Of a DNA stretch of 64,000 nucleotides, positions 1-12,400 are shown one piece after another. The notes below the pieces were generated by a model. The model saw nothing but the letters and a program-made list of their open reading frames with translations, did no database searches and had not been told where the DNA came from. This DNA comes from Phoronis australis. Lineage: Eukaryota; Phoronida; Phoronidae. Where the stretch lies: NCBI GenBank assembly GCA_002633005.1, contig NMRA01000041.1:625294-689293 (forward strand). Direction: 5' to 3'. Position 1 is the first letter of the stretch. Each line of letters opens with the position of its first letter. A program made the position numbers and the translations under genes.

Positions 1-287
1 TGGTTGCACTGATAAAGCTTATCTTGTGCGATGCAGTCACGATACGACAGAAATATAGGCCGTGTGCCGTAGCTCCAGTCTTGTCATAGAAATGTGCAAG
101 TTTGAACATGTGGACGTTTTACTTTTATCAAATACGATAGTTTGTGATATCAACTAAAGACCTCAAAACAAAATTACCCCAGAATGTGATCACAGAAATG
201 TTTTTGTAAGCTTCCTGTGGCCCACGCCCTAGAAAAACCAAGTGAGCTCGACAATTTCTCTACAGTTTCGTCACATTTTCTGTGCAG

Positions 288-481
288 AAATGGTGAGGAA
301 TGGCACCGTCTCCGTCAATCTGTTAACAAGTTGATGATGTCAGTAAACGCGGCTAGTTCTTACTTACCAAGACAAAACGAAGTGGCAGACGACCTTGTGA
401 CGTTGCTTAGAAACGCTAGAGATGACGGTACTTGTGAGGTTAAGGACGTTCGTCGAGAGATAATAAAATACACCATTGAAG
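288..481 (+). CDS. CYP-1 exon (4th of the family pattern), helix C region
   Basis: The acceptor is a pyrimidine-rich stretch ending tgtgcag at 287 and the donor is G|GTAAAT at 482. It encodes NGEEWHRLRQSVNKLMM followed by YLPRQNEVADDLV, the helix-C segment in which W and R contact a heme propionate in P450s. It enters in phase 2 and leaves in phase 1, exactly as the matching exons of CYP-B and CYP-A do. It is one codon longer than theirs. Confidence 0.9.
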
Positions 482-3400
482 GTAAATACAAAATATTGAA
501 AACATGACAAGGAATTGCCGAAGAGCAACACTTTATAATTTTATTCAATTAACTAGGAATTTTCAGTAGAATGCGACCTGTTTTTTAACGATATGACGTT
601 GTACAAGGCAGCTGAAACGAAGGAAGCCACGGCATCCCTCGCTGGTTCCCTACGTGCCTAGCCAACTACTGACCGCCTAGCGGCACGCAGGGGACCAGTG
701 AGGGGTATCCCAAAAATGAAACAAAATATGAGTTTCAATTAATGGTTTTACATGGACTTAATGGCATTTTTCGTAATTCAGGAATCTCAAACTTTGCTTT
801 ACAGAACACAAATGGTAGACGACTTGCCTCCTTTCTTCCAGTTTTCAATCACCGTCATTGTGTTGTTCGCACGTCTGTCTTTGGTTGGAATTCTTCCGGT
901 TCCGTCTTCGTCATCGAATGCCGTCTGATCAGTACTATAGCTCTACATTGCCCAGTTTATCTGGCACAGCAACTTTGAAATTTCACGAACATTTCACTGT
1001 CACCTGTGTTGCATGGGCGCCGCAGCATTGAAAAAAGTGTGAGGGCTATAGCCCCCCTGTGGTGCACCGCCCATAGACCAAGGGCTGCGCAGCCGCACTG
1101 AAAAAAGGTCGGCGGGCTTATAGTCCCCCCCAGCCCCCTATGGTGCGCCGCCCATGTGTTGAAAAATTCTCGATACCTGCTCAACTGATAGCGCAAGTTC
1201 GGTTCAAAAATGGTCTCGACAATTTTGTTATCTAAATTAATTGGAGCCAACTGCTATCTCATTATGCAAAACAAACTTTGGGTGTACTGGTTCAAATAAA
1301 TAACCATTATTTTCCAGCAAAATCATTTGTTGATAGGGAACTGGTATTTCCGATTTTTTCTGGAATCCCTGTGTTAACATGTAGGCTGACCCAAGGATGC
1401 TTGTTTCCGCCGCTGACTTTTGTGAACAACAACACAGAAAAAATGCAATTCTGTAGCCGGGGACAGAACACGTAGCCGACTTAGATAAGCACATAACCTG
1501 GAACACATGACTTGCAATTGAGTTACCTGTACCGGAAACAAAAAATAAACACAAAATACAAACAAACAAAAAAACACAGCCAACTTAGCGGCAAAGCCAG
1601 TGTCCCATCTAGCCCTACTGGATGCAGATATTACTGCCCCTGCGAGCACAAATTATTGGATTAGATGCATATTGGCTTAGCCGTTATGTCGCTTGTGACA
1701 CGTACAGCTGAGTACCAAATTGAGTTCTTAAAATTCCCCGTACATACAGAATTGTATACTAGTGGCCTTCTCTGGTTTTCTGGTAAACCAGATTAACCTT
1801 GGTTTCATTACCGACTCAGTTATCGACGCAGGCCAAATCTTCTCTAAAAGCCTTCTACGGTCGCTGACATCCGTTACTGGTATGCTGCGTTGAGTATTTC
1901 CCCAAAAAATCTTGAGTGCACGGCAGAATCTTTCAAGTTGCAATCAGGAAACTGATTGAGTCAGAAAGTTCTACAAAATGTTTTTGAATTGGTTAATATT
2001 GTACGTAATAAACCCGTGCTTTCTGTCAAACACAATTTCTAGTTTAAGCCAATAACCGCTTCAGGCCACAGCGTGAACGTTTCAGCTTGAAACTGAAGAT
2101 TCAAGATACAGGTACTGACCGAAACCGCGACGTTGGTCTTCTTAGGCAAATTTTGATTACAACCAATTTCACCTCTGACATATGCCATAAAGTTAATAAT
2201 GAAGTCGTGAAATCGTATGTGCTTATGAATAAAGTTGTTTTTAGCACGAGGGCATACAGTTTTATAGCCGTTTTAGGTTATTATTATATATTATATTATC
2301 ATTATGTATAAACATTTAGTTATAAATTATTAAAATACCCGAGTTCAAAATTCCTAACAGCGTTTTTGAGGTTACTAGTGAAGTTTTCATTTAAAAAAGG
2401 TTTCATTAAAATCGATCGAAGGGTTACTTTGCTATGAATGTACTTTTCTGAGAAATAAATTTTTGACTTAAAAAAGGTTTTTACGTAAAAATAATAATGG
2501 TATATTAATACAAAAAGTATTTTCATATTCCCTAATCTTTTTTCTTTCAGAAAATATATACTTTTACTAGTTGACAAAGCTTAGTTTTTTTGATATACGA
2601 GTTAGAATAGAGGACACTAAATAAGGTTTGAAATAACCTTAACTCAGGTTAACTCGGGAAAAGAACCCAGAGCTTCCGAATAGGGAACGATAGACGGCGT
2701 TGGGCCCTCAAGGATTTTTTGTGGAGTCGGGCCGATGTCGCACATACCCCAGTCATTACCACTGCAGAAGTTCACTTAGGAAGTTCCACAAATGTTCTGG
2801 ATGGTATGGAGCCGTTGGGCTTGTAACAATTGCAAATTTATCAAAACTTTGAAGAAATAATTCAATAAACCCCTCTGTTGCCGGGTAATTGGACTGATTT
2901 TGAAAGTTTTAGAGTTTATTCTAACCATGATGAGTACTAACTGATACTTCGACTGATTTTTTCTCACCAGGAGTGGCAATTTATTCATTTGCGCGTAATC
3001 ATTCATCTCCAGCTGAAGGGAACTGAAGGAGGCTCATATTCGCCCCTTCTCGAGTCGGGTTCGAAACCCCCGACCAACGGTAGGCTATTTCTGGCGACTA
3101 CATTCTATGGGAGCGCCCGTCAGTTGTTCGGGCCACAAAGAACACGGGGATCCTCGGTGTGAACTTAATTAATTTCTTATCGCCGGTTCATTCTACCGTG
3201 AGAATGTTTTCACATACTAAAACATATGGTAAAATGATAGTATATAAAACGATTCACGGTCTCTGAATATTTAGCGATCAAGTGTCACTTTGTGTCACCG
3301 ACACTTCGGTGCAATGAATAAAGTTCATCATCGGGTTCACGCAGATAACGCAGCCAAGAATGAAGAAATGACCAAAGAGGACCACAAATTATGAAGTCGC

Positions 3401-6400
3401 ATTTTACACACTAATATATAGTGGCATTTATCGGTAAACATAAGAAGCTGATACTATGAGAAATGCTTTGGAAACGGTGTCTTTAGTAGAGGTAAAACAC
3501 ATTAACAGCATCCCAGTGCCAATAATATGCAATCTTTAGGGATCGAATTGGCGTCATTTTGTAAGTAAATACTTCAATTAAATCACACTGCTCGGATTGT
3601 CGATAACGTGAACAGATTTTTTTTTCTAAATCACATTTGAAAACTCGTTAATGCTGAAGCCAAAACAATTGTCTCTTCCTGGTTATGTCTTCCAGACGTA
3701 ACTGATATTGGATATACAGCAGTATTACACGACACATTATTACACGACCACTGACAGTATTACATGACACAATATTACACGACCACTGATATACACTAGT
3801 ATTACACGAAAAAATATTTACAGTTCCATTGACATACAGTAGTACTACACAACACAATATTGACGCGACCACTTATATACAGCAGTGTAACACGAATATT
3901 TACACTTTCACTGATATACTATTTATTACATGACACAATAGTACTCACTTGTAAAAACTTGACTTCAAGGTCACAAACTCGTGTCCTTTACCGAATTGTC
4001 ACATGACCTTTGTGTCATTTACAGCTTTTGGATGTGTCTGTTTTGACGAACGATTGGGTGTTTTAGTAAAGGAGTTCAAACAGGGATCGTTGGCACACCG
4101 TATTCATACGGCGGTACACGACATGTTTGAGGCTACGCAAAAGACAACGTTTGCATTTCCCTGGTACAACTTCTTCAAGACGAAGCATTACGTGAAGTTT
4201 ATTGAAAGCCATAAAACTCTTGACATGTAAGTTGTTGGCCGCAATAAAAATTGCACTAGTAGTGGTTATTATTATTATTCATGTAATTATCATTACTATT
4301 AGAATTATTATTCATATTATTATCGTTATTATTCATATAATTATTATTACTATTGCTATTATTAATATTCATATTCATATCATCATTATTATTCATATAA
4401 TTATTATTACTATTACTATTATTATTCATATTATTATCATTATTATTATTATTGTTATTAATGTTTCCCGGTCCATATTCTTATCTTTTGTGGCTAGCAG
4501 TTGTGAATTCCCGACCATGTAGTTTGATGACTACTTCCAGTATGAAGAATAATTTGATTCGTTTACTAGGATAGCGTTTGATTACATCGACTCAGTCTTG
4601 GATCAAGTAAAACGCGGCGAAACAGGGGGTGAGTTCCTGAGGACTTTACTGTATTCGGGAATCTCAAAAGAAGAAGCCATTTGTATAACGACTGACCTGT
4701 TCACTGCTGGCATAGATTCCGTGAGTATACTCACCATTCACATTACATTGAAACTGCCGCGTATACTCAGCAAGTTATGCTTATGTAGGACCGCAGTGGC
4801 GGATCTACGGGGGGTTCAGGGGGTTTAAACCCCCCCCTCGGGCCAGGACCCAAAAATTAAAAAAAAAAAAAAAACAAAAGCGTCTCCAGCAAAACAAAAA
4901 CGGCACCGCCAGCGTGTGTAAACCCCAAGTAAACCAACTTGGAAAAAATTGAGGGGAGGGGTTCACTCTGAAAATATAGTTTTTTGCATTGTGAATTGCT
5001 GAGTCTTTGTGGCTCATCGGCAAAACGCGCGGGGATTTATTGTGCGCGCGCTTCGTGCAACGTTTTTACCTCATCTGTCATGCCGTGTCATTCTATTAAA
5101 CTCAACACGTTTGTAACTGGTGTATAGTAAAGTTGTCTTGCGCAATATCGTACAGTGTACATGTACATGTAATATTGTGTACATGTACATGTAATATTTT
5201 TGAAAAAAATTCTTTTTCCGAAGAATTGCTATTGTGGCGGGCGCCGTGGTCTGGTCGCGAGTCCGTTTGAAGACACACNGGTTTCGTGAAACTGTTTTCA
5301 GATGATTTGTTTCCTGATAGATTTGACGTTTTTCAATTGTTGTCAACGTGATTCAGCTTAATAAAGTGATACCTAATTATTTATTGTCGCTTTTAATAAT
5401 AGACTATGAGTTGAGAGCACCACCGTTCGCCAGTTTTTCTCGTAACGAGACAGAACACATGTTTATTTCCGGACTAACGGTACAGGTCTTCGTTCTTAAA
5501 CAACTTGAGGCTGCTGTTACGCGATCATCTGATATTCAAGTTTTTTACGCCCCGTCGGTGCTCCTTAATTATGCTCTTGAATATTTGGAAATTGTCTAAG
5601 CCCCTGTATACACAGCACACTTTTTCGTATACGACTTTTCGTATGCTAAAAAAGGTGTATGTAAGCAGATGTTCCAACAAAAATTTTTGCTGGTGGCGTG
5701 ACTCATACCCAAATGTGCACAATATGGTTTCACGCCTTATGTGCCAAGTTCACGTGACGAAATCGAGAACGGTTTTTAATTATCTTAAGAAAAACTCCAA
5801 AGACATGTTAGGTGACAGAAACTTACCAGGATGCATGGAAATTGCACTATTTGGCTACAAAAATCAAAAAATATCTTACACGGGAGGGGAACCCCCCTCC
5901 CGACCTCCCCCCGCTTGGCGCTACGCGCCTAGGATTCGACCTTGGCGGGAATCCTAAACCCCCCTTGCTGAAAACGTAGATCCGCCACTGGGACCTGATC
6001 ACAAACGAGCCTGTGCACATAGTCAAATGTTTACAAAACTATAGATTTTAACTCGGTGAAAGTACTGTTTACACTTCCTGAAAGTAGGAAGCCATTACTT
6101 GGATCACGTGACCATGTCTTTTAGTAAAACTTAGTAAAAAAGAAATATAGGCCTACAGCAACGATATCAGTACCAGGGGCGGATCCAGGATTTTGAGTTA
6201 GGGGGACCAGGGCAGAGTATTAGTCAGGGTTTTGCCCGTCAGACATTCGGACCCCTACACTGCCAAATGGAATCTGGGATAATTTTAAGGGGGCCATGGC
6301 CCCTCTAAATCCGCCACTGAGTACCATGACCTATTTCATTTGGTGTAAATCTTCAAGATATTATCTCAAAAACACTAAAGCAGCTTTCCAAATTATCATT

Positions 6401-9400
6401 TCGTTTTCGTTTTATGCAACTTTCAAGTTTTTTTCATTTAAATCATAACATAAATGTCCTATTTTTGATAGCCCATAATGCAAAAAAGTAACGTTATGAA
6501 ACAATTCATAATAGCCTTGTGGAGAAGAGTACATAAAGCAAACATAGTAGGTGAGAGTTTTGATATGAATCCGATCAGCCATTTCTGAAATTTGATGTTC
6601 AGAAGATTAGCAAATTTGAGCATTTTCAAGGCCTAATAGCGGTCTTCGTGTCATGTCGTTTACTGACAACTTGCACCTGGGACAAAGTATATTTTTTATT
6701 TCAGTGTGTCATAAATGACGATTCATAAAAACGAAAGATTTTACATACTGGTAATCCAAGGATAAGATAGCCTCTTTACCAAAGTACACTGCATACAGCC
6801 ATTATACAACAAATCTATAAACAACATTTGGAATAATCGAAAGTTTCGTTTTATTTTTAATTACATGACAAATACCTCGACATTAAACATCTTTACTGAT
6901 TCGTTTACATTTGCTTTGACATTTCAGACCGGAAATGCGCTGTCATTCGTCCTGTATAATTTGGCGAAACACCCCGAAGAACAAAACGAATTACACGGAC
7001 GAATAGAGTCGCTCATGAATAGAAACAGTCCAGTCACAGAGGACATACTAAAGAAGATGTCTTATCTTAAAGCGTGCGTAACAGAATCATTTCGGTAAGT
7101 TTTCGTCAAGTGTTATTAAACTGAAAAAGTTGTTGAATCAAATGGCAGTGATTTAGGCTTCTCAGTTTAAAAGATTTATCTAAACTGGTACTAGTTTTCG
7201 TATTTATCAAGAGTGCAATCGCGCATTTATGTATGTATGTAAACTGTCCAAAAGCTCGGAAATATAATTGAAGTTTTTAATATTTTTTTCTTCTATTTAA
7301 AATGGTGTAGTGTTGCATACTACAGGAAGACTGGGTGGTTAAATTTCCATGTGAAAAACATTACATAATCATTTCAATGTTTATTTTACGTGCTATTACA
7401 CGGAGCTAGGTGTTTAAGTAAATCTTGCACATTAGGGTTATGTTGGTCAAATATTGTTATCGACAACTATCACGGACCAAAACGAATGGTCTCATCAACG
7501 TTATTCATGAATTTGTTACAAACGTGATCACCCCTGAAATCGGTGGTACACTGTAGTGCACCGATGATCCCCGAGCGGTCTAAGTTCTTATACTTCACCT
7601 TTTGATAAGTCTGTCGATATTATACCTCAAGAGCAAGACTGCGAACTGCTCTTCAACAGCAAAAGTCAGGTGCCGGCTCAAATTACCCGTACGCTTCAGT
7701 TAGTAACTGACAAGCTTGCTATCCAACACTAACGTATTAACAAGCTGCTTTTCCTTATATATGTATGTACATGCATATATTGCATTTAAAATATAATGCA
7801 TTTTGGCATCAAAATTTCCTTAAGACAAGTTTTGTTAATTATGGCATTGCATTTATATGTATATGTATTTGTTCGTTTTAGACTTAATTTTCCCACGGAA
7901 GGAGGAACGACAAGAATCTTAGAACGTGATTTAGAACTCGGAGGATACCTCGTCCCAAAAGGAGTACGTTAACAGAGTCCATTCTCGTTGTACACCATTT
8001 TTATATTCGCACAATTTTCAATTTCTTTTTCTAAAAAGTTTCAGAATCATGCTCTTTACTACTTCCGAACAAAAATCAATATAATGGCGTTTCCCACAAT
8101 GTTCCGACCAGTTTTCTGTGAACACTGGCGCTTCACCCTGTAACGTTTTCGACACTGTGAGCGTAGAATTGGATGCCCATGAGGTAGGTCTCAGGCCAGA
8201 ATAACATTTTCTGCATAAACGGTGGAAGTGTGACTATTACAGAAAAGGTAAAGTCCAGGAAATTACGGTAACATTTTTGTCCTACACTGTATATGTACAA
8301 ACTCCTTTACAATATTAAGTTGTTATTGTGAGCTCGAATTTTTATCATCCAAAAATCAGATTGTGCAAAAAATGTGTTAAAAAGATAAATAGTTCAGACT
8401 TTGGGTAACGCCATAAAGTGAATAAAATGGACAAAACCTAGAACAAAATGTTCATTTTCTGTTGCGCGAAAACTGTACACAATATGATCGTCTACCTTGT
8501 ATGCCCACCAACAGTTGTATTTCGATGGTATTTCGATCAGCTTGTTGTATACCTCAAGGTCAGCTGCAACTCCGCCTGGGAATATCTGTCACAATAAACT
8601 GAAAATGAAATAAATTCCCCTTCATAACGTTTCTTAAGGAGACGTACCTTTGCGTTTGAGGGACAATGACATCTATGGTGGGCAAGGCACATAGTTCCAA
8701 CTTTCTCGTGGACTTTAAGTAACTGCTTTTTTGCTGGGAGTTTCAACGGATAACTACGACAAATGCCACCCCTGCCAAAGTTATCGCTGCTTAGTCCCAC
8801 AATCCCAAAGCCAATATGGTGCCGAGAAGACCTTTCAAGCCTACAGCAGTATCAGGTTTTCTCTGATTGTTTTTGTTCATATTTTACTGAACCTGATACC
8901 ATATAGAGCTGCATTATCAAAATGGACCCTATGGGAAGCAAAGGAACCATTGGACTCACCAGTACATCCACGAAGCCAAGCTTTTGAGCCCATTCACAGA
9001 TTACCCACGCCCATTGCCTTCTCAAACTACACTCACAGATGTCTGATCCATTTAGCTAGATACCGTAGGTAGCAGTGTTGTTTTGCATTATACTCTAATG
9101 TTCGGTGGCAAGATTAGGTGCGATTTCATAGCGCAAATGATAGTGGAAATTATTACTTCCACACAAATCTTGGAATGTGCCCACGTTTAGTACCTGTATC
9201 TGCAGGTCTTGGTTTGCGTTCACGTTTAATGCCTGTCTCTTGAGGTCTTGGGTTGTACCCACGTTTAATGCCTGTCTTGAGTTGTGCTCAATTTTCAGAA
9301 AGTAACATGCTCTGTTATTTGATGTTCATGATATTCATGTTCATTTGCATAACCAACAAACACAACAGAAGCCATCAGCTACTGAAGGAAACGCTTTAGA

Positions 9401-12400
9401 TTTAATTGGGGTTGGGCAACACTAAAACGGGGGATACACGCATTGCCTGTGACTTACGGTTGCTTAACATCATGGCAAGGAATTGTATGAGACCCATTTT
9501 ATTACAGTAAAAAACTAATCCGATTTTCATTTTTAGCTAAGTAGGGCAAAATGCAGCTTTAATTCAGGCATATTTTCAGCTGCATGCTTTCACCAGGCAT
9601 TTTTCTCATTCGTTCTTCGTATATCGTTGATGTGTTGTCCAAGTACCCGAAGCGCTTTCGCTTGTAACCAATGTGGGACCGTCAAAGATGGCAGGTTATC
9701 ATTGTGATCACATAGTTCCACGCCAAGGCTGGAGTCGGAATTTACATTTGATTGACTCATGGGAGTAGTCCGTTCCAGAACGCCTTGCAATCAAATGCTA
9801 CCCAGTTCTTCATTGTTATTCATCCATTTTCAGACAATGGTTGCTACGAATAACCAAACAATGTGTTTACAACGAGAATGGTTTGTTCACGAATCTGAGT
9901 ACAGGCCACAGAGGTGGTTGCACAAAACGGAAGACTCCACGTTGAAACGGCCTCCACCATTTGTGATGACGCCTTTTGGGTACGGTCCTCGAATGTGTAT
10001 TGGGCGGCGCTTTGCGGAACAGGAAATCTTCCTAGCAGTTATAAAAGCAAGTATTGGAATAGTTTTGTAGCTACTCATCTGTGTATATCTGCGGTTGTCG
10101 CAGTGCGACATAATTCCGAATTATGTCTGACATTAGTAATCATGTCTGGCATAAGTTAATTTATGTCTGACATAATTCTTGAACAATATTGTACATAATT
10201 CAACAATTCCAACTGCAATGTTATTTATATCGAACATTAAATTAACATTAATATCCACTATTTTTCAACTTAACTCTGACATAAGTCAACTAATGATAAT
10301 CGTCGATACATTTTTTAATTCAGTCCACACTGTTTTCAGTCGATTTAGTACACTGTTTACGTTTCCGATATTGGCGCTTTCATCAATGAATGAACTTCTT
10401 ACATACTTCACATCTCACTTGAAATTTTGCAGAAAAACGGCATGGTGTGTAAGACGCGCCATGTTTGCTTAGTAAGAATCTTTGTTTATTGAGAATGTAT
10501 AGACGATTCTCATTGGATAATTTATGTCAGACATAAAACGATTCATGTCAGATATGAATAGAATAATAGGATATTAATCATATTTATATCTGACATAAAT
10601 AGGATTGAGTGGTTGACATTAATGAATTATATACGATATTATTCGAGAATAATGTCAAACACAAATTATTTAATATCATACATTATTATTTATTTCTGAC
10701 ATAAATCTGATTTATGTTAGCCACAACTTGGATTTATTTCAGACAAAAATTGGAATTATGCTGTTCTGAGCCAGCCATACACTTACTGTAAATTCGATTA
10801 CGATATGCACTTTAATGAAACATTTTTAATAGATTGCGCTGTGCCCACCTGTCGGAGTACTAGCTGAAAGCCCTTGTATAATTGAAACAAAAACATTGAA
10901 AGCTATTTAGGTTTACCAGTACGGCGACTTAGTGTTCTAAACTTCATCTGCACAAGGAAGTGTAGATTCAACTGCTATTATACTTAAATCTGACACGTCC
11001 GATGAAACTGGCGCAAATGACAGCGGTATATGCACGACGTCGAGACATATTTCCTGTATACTTCTGAGTCACGAGCATTCAAGATGAGATCGATCGGAGT
11101 ATGCCACCCGATTTGATTAGTCTTTTTACCTTCTTAATCGGTCTATATCCACATCGCCTCGCATACGGTCGACCTTACCTTGCCGAAAGGTGTCAGGTTA
11201 ACCTGTGAAGTAGGTGAGAAACGACGCAGTGACGTCAGTGGTTCATCTGCAGAGTGAATGCCGCTATGTTGCGGTACATCGTTCCCGCTTGTCCGAACTA
11301 TTAAGCTGCGAGGAAAGCGGGTATATCTTTTTTGACTTCCTCGAGAGCCCGAAATGGTTGGGAAGTGGCTCGCGGTAGTGAAGACTGAAAAGCATGGGCT
11401 CACCCAGGGGGAGCTCCGGGGGCTCGAAGGAGCCCCCAATTTGGAGAATTGGGAAAAAAGGTCCGCCTCAGCGAAACAAAAAGTCCGAGTGTAAGAGACA
11501 AAAGTCCACAGGAATTCTGCGCGCATGCACAATTCGTAGGCCGGATCCTAGTGGCCCGTCGGTGTTTTTTCACCGAAAAATTCGCGCCCCCTTAGGCTGG
11601 GTGCGCTCATGAAAAGTACACTGTTAATAGCAAGTATGAGGCCGTGAAACATCTCCGTGCCTGTGGCCGGCATTTCGTCGACAGTGATTTCTCCTTCTGA
11701 GGAATGCCGACTTACCAAAGAACTATCCATACGTTCTGTTTCCTGTGCATGTACACAGCGCCTCTCTAGTATTTCATGATTATTGTATTGCGCCTCCCGT
11801 TCAGTAACGCTAGGACCTCGCTAAAAGCAAGACTTCGCGAGATTACGTGAGATATTGCCGTGCATTTCAAATGAGGACACGTGACATGGAGTAGGTTTTA
11901 GATAGGTCCTAGCGTAGGTCCTCGCGTCTACTGAACGCACGCCCGGTTCCAACTGATAGCATGTGAAAAACCTAACGATCCACTTGTGAAGTCTTCGTCG
12001 GGTAAGCTCTAGTCTAAGTCGGGATTGCGAGTTGCCATGTTGACGTTTATTATTCTGCGTTCTGTTTCAAAATGAATTATTCTCACCCTACCCAATGCTT
12101 ATATAAGACTGAAACAAAGTCTGTCTCATAAGATACAATTTGTAATGCCTTTGAAGTATTCGTGAGTGCAGATTATTTGAGAAGCTAGCAATGAATAAAG
12201 CACGCGTTACGGGCTTTAGATGCAATAAGGGTAATTGATCGGGCACCGAGGCCGTGTGAGCGCTTGGTAATTCAGTGTTTGCTGACAGACAGCTGTTGTG
12301 AAACAATAACTCGATTTTATATGCTATGGTCAGATGTTAGGGGAATCTTTATTTAAATATACTTATACGTTATGCGAATCATGGTTGTGTACAACATTTG

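Larger units (their letters stand above)
482..4024 (+). other. CYP-1 intron, mostly unassigned
   Basis: This 3.5-kb intron holds a small foldback element (631-711), a CATG-ended element with 5-bp target duplication (1012-1156), AT-rich sequence around 2220-2600 and a short tandem array (3700-3935). I see no exon, RNA gene or recognisable protein fragment in the rest. Confidence 0.6.

Noticed and set aside
3040-3090. tRNA B-box-like gggttcgaaacccc
   Set aside because: No A box, acceptor stem or cloverleaf fits around it; it may be a SINE relic, but evidence is insufficient.
4202-4522. Ile-rich open frame
   Set aside because: An ATT-type microsatellite in an intron.
5505-5957. 150-codon + frame inside the CAGTGGCGG element
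   Set aside because: No transposase motif or family resemblance; it runs into the GC-rich subterminal region.
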